Both the position numbers and the translations under genes were made by a program. This document shows, in pieces, positions 20,190 through 29,167 of a DNA stretch of 64,000 nucleotides (position 1 is its first letter; each line of letters begins with the position of its first letter). Below the pieces are notes generated by a model. That model saw nothing but the letters and a program-made list of their open reading frames with translations, was not told where the DNA came from and did no database searches. The stretch comes from Candidatus Dactylopiibacterium carminicum (GTDB lineage: Bacteria > Pseudomonadota > Gammaproteobacteria > Burkholderiales > Rhodocyclaceae): positions 62,001-126,000 of the forward strand of contig NZ_MDUX01000002.1 in assembly GCF_014736495.1 (NCBI RefSeq), in the 5' to 3' direction.

Positions 20190-21034
20190 CCCGCGTCAGC
20201 CTGGAGGTGTTACGCGTGGGCGCCTGCCGCCATCTGGAATGCATGGCGGCGCGCGGCGGCCGCTGGCGCCTGGTGGACTTCCCCGCCCTGTGCGGCCTGA
20301 TCCGCCACCCCACGCGGGGCTGGCTGCTCTACGACACGGGCTATGCCGATCACTTCTTCACCGCCACGGCAGGCTGGCCAGAGCGGCTTTACCGCACGGC
20401 ACTGCCCGTGGAACTACCCACGAACGAAATCCTGGGCACCCAGCTGGCGGCATGGAATCTACGCCTCGCGGACATCGGCACACTCATCGTGTCGCACTAC
20501 CACGGTGACCACATCGCGGGCCTGCGCGATTTTCCCGCCGCGCGCTTCATCGCCCTGCAGGCGGATTCCGCGCCTTTCATGGCGCTCAGGGGCAAGCGCT
20601 GGCGGGCCACCCTCGGCGGCCACCTGCCCGGCCTGCTGCCCGACGACTATGCCAGCCGCCTCACGTTCGCCGAAACCTGCCCGCTGCGCGACCTGCCCGG
20701 CTGGCTGGCCCCCTTCACGCAAGGATTCGATCTGCTCGGCGACGGCAGCCTGCTCGGGGTGCCCCTGCCCGGGCACAGCCACGGCCAGCTCGGACTTTTC
20801 ATGCCGGATGCCGATGGCCGGCCGGTCTTCCTGATTGCGGACGCCTGCTGGTCGCTGCCTGCGCTGCGCGAAGGGCGCCCGCCCGCGTTCCCGGCGATGC
20901 TCCTCAGCGCCGAGCGCCAACGCTTCCACCACACCTTCAACGCGCTGGCCGGCCTGGCCGCGCGCGAACCGGCCATCGCCCTGCTGCCCTCGCACTGCCC
21001 GGCAGCCTGGCAGGAGTACCAGAATGAACGCTGA
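20186..21034 (+). CDS. Metallo-beta-lactamase-fold hydrolase
   Basis: 282 residues. The zinc-binding motif HxHxDH appears as SHYHGDHIAG, a further His is in 'LPGHSHGQLGL', and a metal-bridging Asp is probably in 'LIADACWS'. The N-terminal layout (DFPALCGLIRHP...LLYDTGYADHF) resembles lactonase-like members that open or cleave esters and lactones. There is no signal peptide, so it is cytoplasmic. It overlaps the reductase gene by 4 bases (ATGA) and the next gene by 11. In the Ole-like reading of this cluster it would take the hydrolase position. Confidence 0.8.
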   Translation: MTRVSLEVLRVGACRHLECMAARGGRWRLVDFPALCGLIRHPTRGWLLYDTGYADHFFTATAGWPERLYRTALPVELPTNEILGTQLAAWNLRLADIGTLIVSHYHGDHIAGLRDFPAARFIALQADSAPFMALRGKRWRATLGGHLPGLLPDDYASRLTFAETCPLRDLPGWLAPFTQGFDLLGDGSLLGVPLPGHSHGQLGLFMPDADGRPVFLIADACWSLPALREGRPPAFPAMLLSAERQRFHHTFNALAGLAAREPAIALLPSHCPAAWQEYQNER

Positions 21035-22301
21035 TGCATTGATCATGGCGGCGCATTTCGCGCATACCCGCTGGCGGCTGGCCTTCGACGACAGGCAGAA
21101 GCTGGAGGACTGGCAGCAGGCGCGCCTGCAACGCTTCCTGCGCGAAACGCTGCCGCGCGCGAGTGCTTTCCGCCATGCCGGATACGAACGGCTGAGCGAT
21201 CTTCCCATGATGGATAAGGCTTCGATGATGGCGGCATTCGACGCCTACAACACCCGGGGCATCCTGCTCGACGAAGCCTTGCCGATCGCGATGCAGGCGG
21301 AGCGCTCGCGGGACTTCGAGCCGACCTTGGGCCAGGGCAGCCGGGCGCTGACGGTGGGGCTTTCCAGCGGCACTTCCGGCAATCGCGGCGTGTTTCTCGT
21401 CAGCAAGGCCGAACGGCTGCGCATCGCCTTCTTCCTGCGCGCCAACAGCAATCTGTACACCACGCTCAACAGCCGGCGCATCGATTTCGCATTCCACGAC
21501 CTGCTGGAAGGCATCGAACCGGCATTGCCACGGCTAAACGCGAACAGGCCCGACGTGCTGGTCGGCCCGCCTTCACTGCTGCGCGCGTTGGCCACCGAAG
21601 CGGCCGCAGGGCGGCTCCACATCCAGCCCGCGCACATCATCTCGGTGGCCGAAGTGCTCGAGGATGACGACCGGGGAGCCATCCAGGCCAGTTTCGGGCA
21701 GGCGCCCCATCAGCTCTATCAGGCGACCGAAGGCCTCCTGGGCTACACCTGCGAGCATGGCTGCGTGCATCTGAACGAAAGCTTCGTGCACATCGAGCCG
21801 GACTGGCTCGACGAGGCACGCACCCGATTCCAGCCCATCGTGACCGACTTCACCCGGCAGACGCAGTTGATCGTGCGCTACCGCCTCAACGACGTGCTAC
21901 GCGTGTGCGACGCGCCCTGCCCCTGCGGCCGCGCCGAACGGGCCATCGCCGCCATCGAAGGGCGCAGCGATGAAGTTCTCTGGCTGCCCGCGCTGGCCGA
22001 CGGCCGCGCGACACCGGTATTCCCGGACTTTCTGCGCCGTGCCATGCTGTTTGCCGGTACGACGGTGCGCGAGTACCGCATCGTCCAGGCCGGCATGCGG
22101 CTGGACATCGCGCTGCAGATCCCGGGCGATCGTCCGCAGGCCATCCAGCGCGTAAGCCACGAACTGGCCGGCCTGTGGCAGGCCCTTGGGCTGCAAGCCC
22201 CCGCGCTGAACTTCAACGACTGGCAGGCACCGGCAGCAGGCGTGAAACGCCGCCGGGTGGAACGCCGGCAGGCGCCCCCGGGGCTCGCATGCACGTTCTG
22301 A
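21024..22301 (+). CDS. F390 synthetase-related adenylate-forming enzyme
   Basis: 425 residues. The phosphate-binding loop LSSGTSGNRGVFL replaces the usual TSGTTGxPKG, as in coenzyme F390 synthetase and phenylacetate-CoA ligase relatives. Other family marks are 'DVLVGPPSLLRALA', 'LYQATEGLLGYTCEHG' and a Cys cluster CDAPCPCGRAE. The family is often called putative adenylate-forming enzyme; the substrate is not known. ATG 21024 overlaps the hydrolase stop by 11 bases. It probably activates a carboxylic acid made by the preceding enzymes, which is inference from the context. Confidence 0.8.
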   Translation: MNADALIMAAHFAHTRWRLAFDDRQKLEDWQQARLQRFLRETLPRASAFRHAGYERLSDLPMMDKASMMAAFDAYNTRGILLDEALPIAMQAERSRDFEPTLGQGSRALTVGLSSGTSGNRGVFLVSKAERLRIAFFLRANSNLYTTLNSRRIDFAFHDLLEGIEPALPRLNANRPDVLVGPPSLLRALATEAAAGRLHIQPAHIISVAEVLEDDDRGAIQASFGQAPHQLYQATEGLLGYTCEHGCVHLNESFVHIEPDWLDEARTRFQPIVTDFTRQTQLIVRYRLNDVLRVCDAPCPCGRAERAIAAIEGRSDEVLWLPALADGRATPVFPDFLRRAMLFAGTTVREYRIVQAGMRLDIALQIPGDRPQAIQRVSHELAGLWQALGLQAPALNFNDWQAPAAGVKRRRVERRQAPPGLACTF

Positions 22302-23101
22302 TCCTCGGTGCCCGCGCGCCGGCCAGTCTCGAATGGGCACGCGCCTTCCATGCCGCAGGCTGGCGGGTCACGGCCGGGGACAGCCTACGCTGGCCGCTGA
22401 CGCGTTTTTCCAGCGCGGTCGATGCCTGGCTTCCTCTGCCGTCGCCCCGGCGGGCTCCTTCGGCCTGGATCGAAACGCTGCGGCAGGTGGTCCAGCAGCG
22501 ACACATCGACCTCGTGCTGCCCACCTGTGAAGAGGTCTTCTATCTCGCGCACGGTCGTGACCGGATTCCGGCACGCGTGCTGGTGCCGGACTTCGATCTC
22601 CTGCACGAGTTGCACCACAAGGGGCGTTTCGCCGCGCAGGTCCGGGGCTGGAGTGTGGAAGCACCCGAAACGTATCTGCTCTCCAGCCGCGAAGAACTTC
22701 ATGCGTTCATGGCCGGACACGATCCTCGGTCCTGGGTATTCAAGCCGACGTACTCCCGCTTTGCCAGCCACACGCTGATCCGCCCGGACGCCAGCGCCTT
22801 GGCTCGCCTGAGCCCCACACCGGCCCAGCCCTGGGTGGCCCAGCACCATGTCAGTGGCCGGGAATGCTGCAGCTACAGCCTGCTGGTGGAGGGCCGCCTG
22901 ACGGCGCATACCTGCTACCGCCCCCGCCATCGTGCGGGCCGTGGCGCGGGGATCTGGTTCGAGCCGGTCCGGCCTGCACCCGTGCAGGCCTTTGTCGAGC
23001 ACTTCGGCCGCCAGACAGGCTACACGGGCCAGGTCGCCTTCGATTTCATCGAGCACGCCGACGGCCGCTGCCACGTCATCGAATGCAACCCGCGCGCCAC
23101 T
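22289..23101 (+). pseudogene. ATP-grasp enzyme, C-terminally truncated at the repeat junction
   Basis: About 271 residues remain. There is a Rossmann-like preATP-grasp start 'HVLILGARAPASLEWARAF', the ATP-binding 'WVFKPTYSRFASHT', and 'TGQVAFDFIEHADGRCHVIECNPRATS' (here GQVAFDFIEH and VIECNPRATS), the metal-binding E..N motif of carbamoyl-phosphate-synthase-like ATP-grasp proteins. Coding similarity stops exactly where the nfsB stop codon begins (23102). The frame continues antisense through nfsB to 23911, giving an open frame of 541 codons. The last 100 or more residues of the enzyme are gone. It starts 13 bases inside the adenylating enzyme gene, so it belonged to that operon. It would have ligated an acid to an amine or similar group. 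Confidence 0.8.
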
Positions 23102-23236
23102 TCAGATCCGGCTGATGACCCGATCGACCGGCAGGCGGGATTTGGGCAGCTTGGCGTTGAAATCCTCGCCGCCGCTGTAGCCCAGCGCCACGATCACCAC
23201 GCTGGTCAGCCCTCGGGCGCGCAGGCCGAGTTCCTC
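23102..23236 (-). repeat. 135-bp direct repeat, right copy: 3' end of intact nfsB
   Basis: This matches 12939-13073 in the same orientation with one visible difference. It begins at the stop codon of nfsB and covers its last 44 codons. Recombination between the two copies would remove 10,163 bases and leave nfsB facing the efflux operon. Confidence 0.9.
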
Positions 23237-23755
23237 GTCGAGCACGGTCGCATCGAAGCCTTCGATGGGGCAGGCATCCACATCCAGCGCGGCAGCGCCG
23301 AGCAGCAGGGTGCCGACGGCGATGTAGACCTGCTTCTCCATCCAGTGCTGGGCGTCCTTGCGGTCGAAGCGGTGCAGGTTGACGTAATAGCCACGCCCCT
23401 TGAGCTGGCCGGCCTTGGCCTCGGCGTTGGCGATGCGGCCATCCACCTCTTCCTGATCGATCACGGCGGCGAGATGCGCGTCGTCGAAATCCTGGCGCGC
23501 GCAGAAAACCACCACATACGAGGCATTCAGGATCTTCGGTGCGTTGTAGGCCGTGGAGCCATAGGTCGCTTTGGCGACACGCGCCTTGCCTTCATCCGAG
23601 CCGGCCACCACGAAATGCCAGGGCTGGGAATTGATGGACGAAGGCGAGAAACGCAGCAGCTCTTCCAGCTCGGCGACAGCCTCCGCCGGGATCTTCCGGG
23701 TCGGGTGGAAAGCCTTGGTGGCACGCCGTTGATGGACGATTTCCGAGATCTTCAT
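23102..23755 (-). CDS. nfsB: Oxygen-insensitive NAD(P)H nitroreductase, NfsB family
   Basis: 217 residues, the same length as E. coli NfsB and similar throughout: RRATKAF, the FMN-binding 'SPSSINSQPWHFVVAGSDEGKARVAK' (here SSINSQPWHF and EGKARVAK), VDQEEVDGR, and the C-terminal 'FNAKLPKSRLP'. ATG 23755 has AGGAG just upstream on this strand. The FMN-dependent cytoplasmic enzyme reduces nitroaromatics and quinones. Its 3' end is duplicated at 12939-13073, and its stop codon directly abuts the broken ATP-grasp gene, so the gene marks the edge of an inserted or rearranged segment. Confidence 0.93.
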   Translation of the reverse strand: MKISEIVHQRRATKAFHPTRKIPAEAVAELEELLRFSPSSINSQPWHFVVAGSDEGKARVAKATYGSTAYNAPKILNASYVVVFCARQDFDDAHLAAVIDQEEVDGRIANAEAKAGQLKGRGYYVNLHRFDRKDAQHWMEKQVYIAVGTLLLGAAALDVDACPIEGFDATVLDEELGLRARGLTSVVIVALGYSGGEDFNAKLPKSRLPVDRVISRI

Positions 23756-23934
23756 GAAACGACTCCTTGTAGGGGTGAAAACCTGGCGACGATCTTGCCA
23801 CGCCGGCCCCCGCCAGCGCCGGATACTTGCGCGGGAGTTGCAGGGCGTCAAACCACCGGAGTGCCCCTTTTCCATGAATCGCGCCCCGAAGATAAGGCTA
23901 CCGCCGGGTAATGCCATGCATTTCGGACATTCTC

Positions 23935-24038
23935 GTCATCCCGGCGAAAACCGGAATGGCGCCGATCTGAAAGAACTCACGCTTAAGTGAACAGCATCGG
24001 GTATGCAAACCCGCCCCTCCGGCTGGGGAGGGTTTTGC
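23935..24038 (-). repeat. Composite repeat, diverged copy of the 33141-33307 element
   Basis: Read on the minus strand it has, in order, AAAACCCTCCCC, ATGCTGTTCACTTA and a short palindrome ending CCGGGATGAC. The same three blocks in the same order make up 33141-33307. The outer hairpin at 24005-24038 lies 50 bases after gap. Confidence 0.65.
24005..24038 (-). terminator. Candidate terminator hairpin after gap
   Basis: GCAAACCC...CCCTCC pairs with GGAGGG...GGGTTTTGC around a short loop. It is GC-rich with a short T run on either strand. It lies 50-83 bases downstream of the gap stop, so it is probably its terminator, borrowed from a repeat end. Confidence 0.5.
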
Positions 24039-24087
24039 ATGGCAGACGGAAGATCAGGAACAGCTTCTATCTAAGTGGACGGGATGC

Positions 24088-25098
24088 CTACAGCCCCCTG
24101 CTCTCCATATGCAGCGCCAGATCCACGAGACGGTTCGAGAAGCCCCATTCGTTGTCGTACCAGGCGAGCACCTTCACCAGGCGGCCACCGATCATCAACG
24201 TCGACAGGCCGTCGATGATCGAAGAGCGCGCGTCGCCCTGGTAATCGCTGGAAACCAGCGGCTCATCGCTATAGCCGAGAATGCCCTGCAACGGACCGGA
24301 CTCGGCCGCACGGCGGAAGGCAGCGTTGATCTTCTCGACGCTGGTCTCGCGCTGGAGCGTCACCGAAAGATCGACGATGGAAACCACCGGCACGGGCACG
24401 CGTAGCGAATAGCCCGTCATGCGTCCGTCCAGCGCCGGGATCACCTTGCCGATAGCCTTCGCCGCGCCACTGGAGTACGGCACGATGGAAAGCGCCGCGG
24501 CACGCGCACCGCGCAGATCCTTCTCGGGCTGGTCGTGCAGCGCCTGGCTGTTGGTGTAGGCATGCGTGGTGTTCATCATGCCGTACTCGATACCGAAATT
24601 TTGATGCAGCACCAGCGCCGCAGGTGCCAGGCCGTTAGTGGTACAGCTACCGTTGCTCACCACGTGATGCAGCGCAGGATCGTAACGCTCGTGATTGACG
24701 CCCATCACCACCGTGATGTCATCGTTCTTGCCCGGCGCCGAGATGATCACGCGCTTCGCGCCGCCGTGGGTGATGTGTGCCTCGGCCTTCACCTTGTCGG
24801 TGAAAAAGCCTGTGGCCTCGATCACGATGTCGACTCCGGCACTGGCCCACGGAATGGCGCCGGGATCACGCTCGGCAAAGACACGGATCGGCCTGCCGGC
24901 CACGGCGATCTGCCGCTCAGTCGCCTCCACCGTGGCAGGCAAGGCGCCCTGAATGGAATCGTGCTTGAGCAGATGGGCGAGCGTCTTGCTGTCGGTGAGA
25001 TCGTTGATTGCAACGATCTGGAAATCCTCACGCCCGAGGGCCGCACGCAGCACATTGCGGCCGATGTGGCCAAAACCGTTGATGCCTACCTTGACCAT
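24088..25098 (-). CDS. gap: Glyceraldehyde-3-phosphate dehydrogenase, type I
   Basis: 336 residues. The NAD-binding start is VKVGINGFGHIGRNVLRA, the catalytic Cys is in SNGSCTTNG, and the substrate-binding text includes THAYTNSQALHD and the C-terminal AWYDNEWGFSNR. It oxidises glyceraldehyde-3-phosphate in glycolysis or gluconeogenesis, in the cytoplasm. The usual CTTNC is CTTNG here, so the second Cys is absent; that Cys is not catalytic. ATG 25098 was chosen because the upstream extension is not family-like and GGGAG precedes it. It has no glycolytic neighbours in this window. Confidence 0.95.
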   Translation of the reverse strand: MVKVGINGFGHIGRNVLRAALGREDFQIVAINDLTDSKTLAHLLKHDSIQGALPATVEATERQIAVAGRPIRVFAERDPGAIPWASAGVDIVIEATGFFTDKVKAEAHITHGGAKRVIISAPGKNDDITVVMGVNHERYDPALHHVVSNGSCTTNGLAPAALVLHQNFGIEYGMMNTTHAYTNSQALHDQPEKDLRGARAAALSIVPYSSGAAKAIGKVIPALDGRMTGYSLRVPVPVVSIVDLSVTLQRETSVEKINAAFRRAAESGPLQGILGYSDEPLVSSDYQGDARSSIIDGLSTLMIGGRLVKVLAWYDNEWGFSNRLVDLALHMESRGL

Positions 25099-25176
25099 GA
25101 CTGGCTCCCTTGTCGTTCGTCGTGTCGCCAATCTAACGCCAGCCTCCAATGACGTACACGACAACAAAGGATCAAA

Positions 25177-26157
25177 TCAGGACAGAATGCGCGGCTGGAA
25201 TCTCTCCCTGTACTCGCCCGGAGTCACCTGCAGGTTGCGCTCGAACACACGGCGCAGGTTCAGGCTGCTGCCAAACCCCGCCGCCAGCGCCACCTGCTCG
25301 ATACCCTGGCCGCCCTGCTCCAGCAACTGGCGCGCAGCACCGAGACGCATCTCCTCGACGTAGCGGGCTGGCGGAATACCCGTCTCGCGCGTGAACACCC
25401 GGGTGAAGTTGCGTGGGCTCATGGCCACGCGTGCGGCCAGGCGCTCGACGCTGAGATCCTCATCCAGATGCACCATGATCCACGCCTGCAAATCGCGAAT
25501 CGGCCCGGGCCTAGCCGCCTCCGTCTGCAGGAAACGCGAGAATTGCGATTGCCCGCCAGGCCGGCGCAAGAACATCACCAGCTCCTGCGCCACGTCGCGA
25601 GCCACCGCGAACCCATGGTCCACCTCGACAAGCGCCAGCGTGAGGTCGAACGCCGAGCTGACGCCGGCCGAGGTCCACAGCGCCCCGTCCTGCACGTAGA
25701 TCGGCCCGCGCTCCACCCGCACCTGCGGAAACTGCGCCTGCATCGCATCCAGCAAGCGCCAGTGCGTGGTGACGCGGCGCCCCGCCAGCAACCCCGCCTG
25801 CGCCAGCAGCAAGGAGCCCGCACATACCGCCGCGATGCGCTGCGCCTGCGGCGCAGCAAGCCGCAGCCAGTCGGCCACCGCCGCGCGCTCTTCCTCGCTG
25901 CTGCCGCGCCCGCTGAGCATGATCGTGTCGCGCGGTGCATGCGGATCGAGATCCGTCAGGCGCACATCCGCCAGCAGATTCAAGCCGGAGCGGCTGTGCA
26001 CCACGCGATGCGGCTGCGTGGTGGCCACGGTGACGACATAAGGCGCCTTTGCCGAATCCGGCGCACGCGTCCGGTTGGCCTGCATGAGGATGTCGGCAAT
26101 GCCGGCCGCCTCGAAAAGCATGCCGCCATCGAGAACGATGATCAGAAAATCGCACAT
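25177..26157 (-). CDS. GlxA-family AraC-type regulator (DJ-1/PfpI-like domain plus HTH)
   Basis: 326 residues. Residues 1-180 form a DJ-1/PfpI glutamine-amidotransferase-like domain with the elbow Cys in AAVCAGSLLLAQAG. Residues 225-326 carry two helix-turn-helix motifs of the AraC type ('LSVERLAARVAMSPRNFTRVF' in parts LSVERLAARVAMS and RNFTRVF; and 'IEQVALAAGFGSSLNLRRVF' in the second). ATG 26157 was chosen; upstream non-ATG starts would add about 10 residues. Relatives regulate amino-acid, choline or thiosulfate metabolism genes, but no target is evident here. It shares strand with gap, with a 78-base gap. Confidence 0.87.
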   Translation of the reverse strand: MCDFLIIVLDGGMLFEAAGIADILMQANRTRAPDSAKAPYVVTVATTQPHRVVHSRSGLNLLADVRLTDLDPHAPRDTIMLSGRGSSEEERAAVADWLRLAAPQAQRIAAVCAGSLLLAQAGLLAGRRVTTHWRLLDAMQAQFPQVRVERGPIYVQDGALWTSAGVSSAFDLTLALVEVDHGFAVARDVAQELVMFLRRPGGQSQFSRFLQTEAARPGPIRDLQAWIMVHLDEDLSVERLAARVAMSPRNFTRVFTRETGIPPARYVEEMRLGAARQLLEQGGQGIEQVALAAGFGSSLNLRRVFERNLQVTPGEYRERFQPRILS

Positions 26158-26316
26158 GGCGTGGATGATACATTCAGCACAGATCAAGCCACAACGCAGA
26201 GCACGCAGCCCTGAAGGATGGGCCAGCCCCCGGACAGTCAGGAAGCGCGGTCTTCCCCAAGGAAGGCCTGATAATGGCGGCCAACTCGTTTTTGCACGCC
26301 ATTTCAGGATTTCCCC

Positions 26317-28513
26317 ATGGAAATCAAGGTCAACTTCCTCGACAAACTGCGTCTCGAAGCCAGGTTCGACGACTTCACGGTCATCGCCGACCAGCCCATC
26401 CGCTACAAGGGCGATGGCTCAGCGCCGGGGCCTTTCGATTACTTTCTGGCTTCATCCGCCCTGTGTGCCGCGTACTTCGTGAAGCTGTACTGCGACACCC
26501 GCAGTATTCCCACCGAGAACATCCGCCTTTCGCACAACAACATCGTCGATCCGCACGACCGCTACAAACAGATCTTCAAGATCCAGATCGAGTTGCCGGC
26601 GGATATCTCCGCCAAGGACCGCCAGGGCATCCTGCGCTCCATCGAGCGTTGCACAGTGATAAAGGGTGGTGCAGACCGGGCCGGATTTCGTGATCGAGGA
26701 AGTGGAGAATCTGGATGCCGACGCCCAGGCCCTGCTCACGCTGAATCCGGATGCGGAAACCAGCACCTACATCACCGGCAAGGATCTGCCGCTGGAGCAG
26801 ACCATCGCCAACATGTCCGGCTTTCTGGCAGGCCTGGGCATCAAGATCGAAATCGCCTCGTGGCGCAATCTGGTGCCCAATGTATGGTCGCTGCATATCC
26901 GCGACGCGCATTCGCCGATGTGCTTCACCAACGGCAAGGGCGCAACCAAGGAAAGCGCGCTAGCATCCGCCCTGGGCGAATATATCGAGCGCCTGAACTG
27001 CAACCATTTCTACAACGACCAGTTCTGGGGCGAAGACATCGCCAATGCGCCGTTCGTGCATTACCCGAGCGAGCGCTGGTTCAAGCCGGGCCGGAAAGAT
27101 GCGCTGCCGAAGGAAATCCTCGACGAATACTGTCTGGCGATTTACAACGCCGACGGCGAGCTGCGTGGCTCGCATCTGTTCGACACCAATTCCGGCAACG
27201 TGCAGCGCGGCATCTGTGCGCTGCCCTATGTGCGCCAGTCGGACGGCGAGGTGGTGTATTTCCCGACCAATCTGATCGACAACCTTTTTCTCAGCAACGG
27301 CATGAGCGCCGGCAACACGCTGGCCGAGGCGCAGGTGCAATGCCTGTCGGAGATTTTCGAGCGCGCGGTAAAACGCGAAATCCTCGAAGGCGAAATCACT
27401 CTGCCGGGTGTGCCGCAAGAAGTGCTGGCGAAATACCCCGGCATTCTGGCCGGCATCGAAGAGCTTGAGAAACAGGGCTTCCCGGTACTGGTGAAAGACG
27501 CGTCACTGGGCGGGCAATTTCCCGTGATGTGCGTCACCTTGATGAACCCGCGCACAGGTGGCGTGTTTGCCTCGTTCGGCGCGCATCCCAGCCTGGAGGT
27601 GGCACTGGAGCGCAGCCTGACCGAATTGCTGCAAGGGCGCAGCTTCGAAGGCCTAAACGATCTGCCCCGCCCCACCTTCGAGAGCAACGCGGTGACGGAG
27701 CCGAACAACTTCGTCGAGCACTTCATCGACTCCAGCGGCGTGGTGTCCTGGCGCTTTTTCAGCGCCAAAGCGGATTTCGGCTTCGTTGAATGGGATTTCA
27801 CCAGCCAGGCTGAAAACGCCAACGCCGAGGAAGCCGCGGCCCTGTTCGGCATTCTCGAAGGCATGGGCAAAGAAGTTTACGTGGCGGTGTATGACCAATT
27901 GGGCGCCACGGCCTGCCGCATCCTGGTGCCAGGGTATTCGGAAATCTACCCGGTGGAAGACCTGATCTGGGACAACACCAACAAGGCGCTGCAATTCCGC
28001 GCCGACATCCTGAACCTGCATCGCCTGGACGACGCCAGCCTGGAAGCGCTGCTCGAACGCCTGGAAGACAGCGAGCTGGACGATTACACCGACATCATCA
28101 CCCTGATCGGCATCGAATTCGATGAAAACACGGCCTGGGGTCAGCTGACGATTCTGGAACTGAAACTCCTGATCCGCCTCGCCCTGCAGCAATTCGAAGA
28201 AACCAAAGAACTGGTGGAAGCCTACCTGCAATACAACGAAAACACGGTCGAACGCGGCTTGTTCTATCAGGCCTTGAATGCGGTGCTGGAAGTGCTACTG
28301 GACGATGAGCTGGAGCTCGACGATTACATCGTCAATTTCCGCCGCATGTTTGGCGACCCGCGCATGGATGCGGTGATGGGGTCCGTAGACGGCAGCGTGC
28401 GCTTCTTCGGCTTGACGCCCACGAGCATGAAACTCGAAGGTCTCGACAGACACCAGCGCCTGATCGACAGCTACAGGAAACTGTACACGGCGCGGGCCAA
28501 GGCGGCGAGCTGA
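26317..28513 (+). pseudogene. ycaO: OsmC domain/YcaO domain fusion protein, single-base frameshift
   Basis: Bases 26317-26660 encode an OsmC-like domain ('FDYFLASSALCAAYFVKLYC', ending ERCTVIK). From 26666 a second frame encodes a YcaO domain of about 615 residues ('VWSLHIRDAHSPMCFTNGKGATKESA', in parts SLHIRDAHSP and FTNGKGATKESALASALGEY) very like E. coli YcaO, which aids RimO in methylthiolating ribosomal protein S12. Removing one G from the GGG at 26664-26666 joins both into 731 residues, the known size of OsmC-YcaO fusions. It is a +1 insertion, real or a sequencing error. A GTG at 26666 could start YcaO alone, but without a clear ribosome site. YcaO ATP-binding and Pro-rich tail features were not checked. 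Confidence 0.85.
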
Positions 28514-29149
28514 TTCACTCAGGAATGCGATCCGTGGATGGATCAACCGGGAGCGGCTCGGTGACTGACCGCAAAAACTGCCTGATGCAGCTGCTCACAG
28601 GCGGCTCCTAGACCAGAGCGACCGGTCACTACGGTGAGAGCCGATGGCTGCTGCCGACTCTAAGTGGGAATAACCAGCTCGCAGAAGCGGACGTTCAGGG
28701 CTATTTGATGCGGAGACCGGTACCTATGCGGTGAGTCATGCTTCATCTGTCCCTAGACTAAGCACCTCCCCGCATCGGTCGCGATTGTGAACAAACACAG
28801 AGGAATATCTGGATTGAATGTCTTCGTTTCCAACATCGAGACGAGGCGCAACAGCATCGTCTTGCCCGGGCAGTTCCATCCGTAAATGAGGCTCTTGACT
28901 CCAAATTCGACAGCGCCAGCAGGTGGGGTGTAGTCGGCGAACATGCCAAGCCCCTTGATACGTAGGAAGCTCTTCAGCATGGCAGCCCCTTATATCTTTG
29001 AATCTCTGGCCGGATCGGATCGATGCCAATGGTCGCGATCGTTCGAAATCGATCCGTAGCATTCCGTGATGCGGCAACCAACATCGGATCTATTTCACCA
29101 CAACAACGCCCAAGGCGTTCATCGTCTCAGTACTCATTATGAATCGCCC
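28514..29149. other. Degraded region between ycaO and IS3 element
   Basis: 636 bases without an intact gene. It contains an AAA-protein remnant on the minus strand (28753-28980). The rest (28514-28750 and 28981-29149) shows no recognisable coding or structural signal. Base composition looks less GC-rich than the neighbours, suggesting acquired and decayed DNA. Confidence 0.55.
28753..28980 (-). pseudogene. N-terminal remnant of an RloC-like AAA_13 ATPase
   Basis: 75 codons from ATG 28980. The start 'KSFLRIKGLGMFADYTPPAG' and the P-loop in LIYGWNCPGKTMLLRL closely follow the N-terminus of large SMC-like proteins of the RloC/AAA_13 kind (typically IKNLGxFxDYxP...LIYGWNGSGKTTLSRLF). The P-loop is damaged: GxxGSGKT has become GWNCPGKT. 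Full proteins have about 700-800 residues and include anticodon nucleases and phage-defence factors. Everything after residue 75 is missing. Confidence 0.6.
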
Positions 29150-29167
29150 TGAATCGCCCCGGGTTTC

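Larger units (their letters stand above)
23756..24087. other. Intergenic region nfsB to gap (332 bases)
   Basis: It holds the nfsB leader (AGGAG next to its start), a composite repeat (23935-24038) and a hairpin downstream of gap. I see no convincing gene; the short open frames here lack a plausible ribosome site. Confidence 0.6.

Noticed and set aside
26655-26670. Programmed frameshift joining OsmC and YcaO
   Set aside because: No recognised +1 slippery codon, stop codon or stimulatory stem seen; a one-base insertion explains it more simply.
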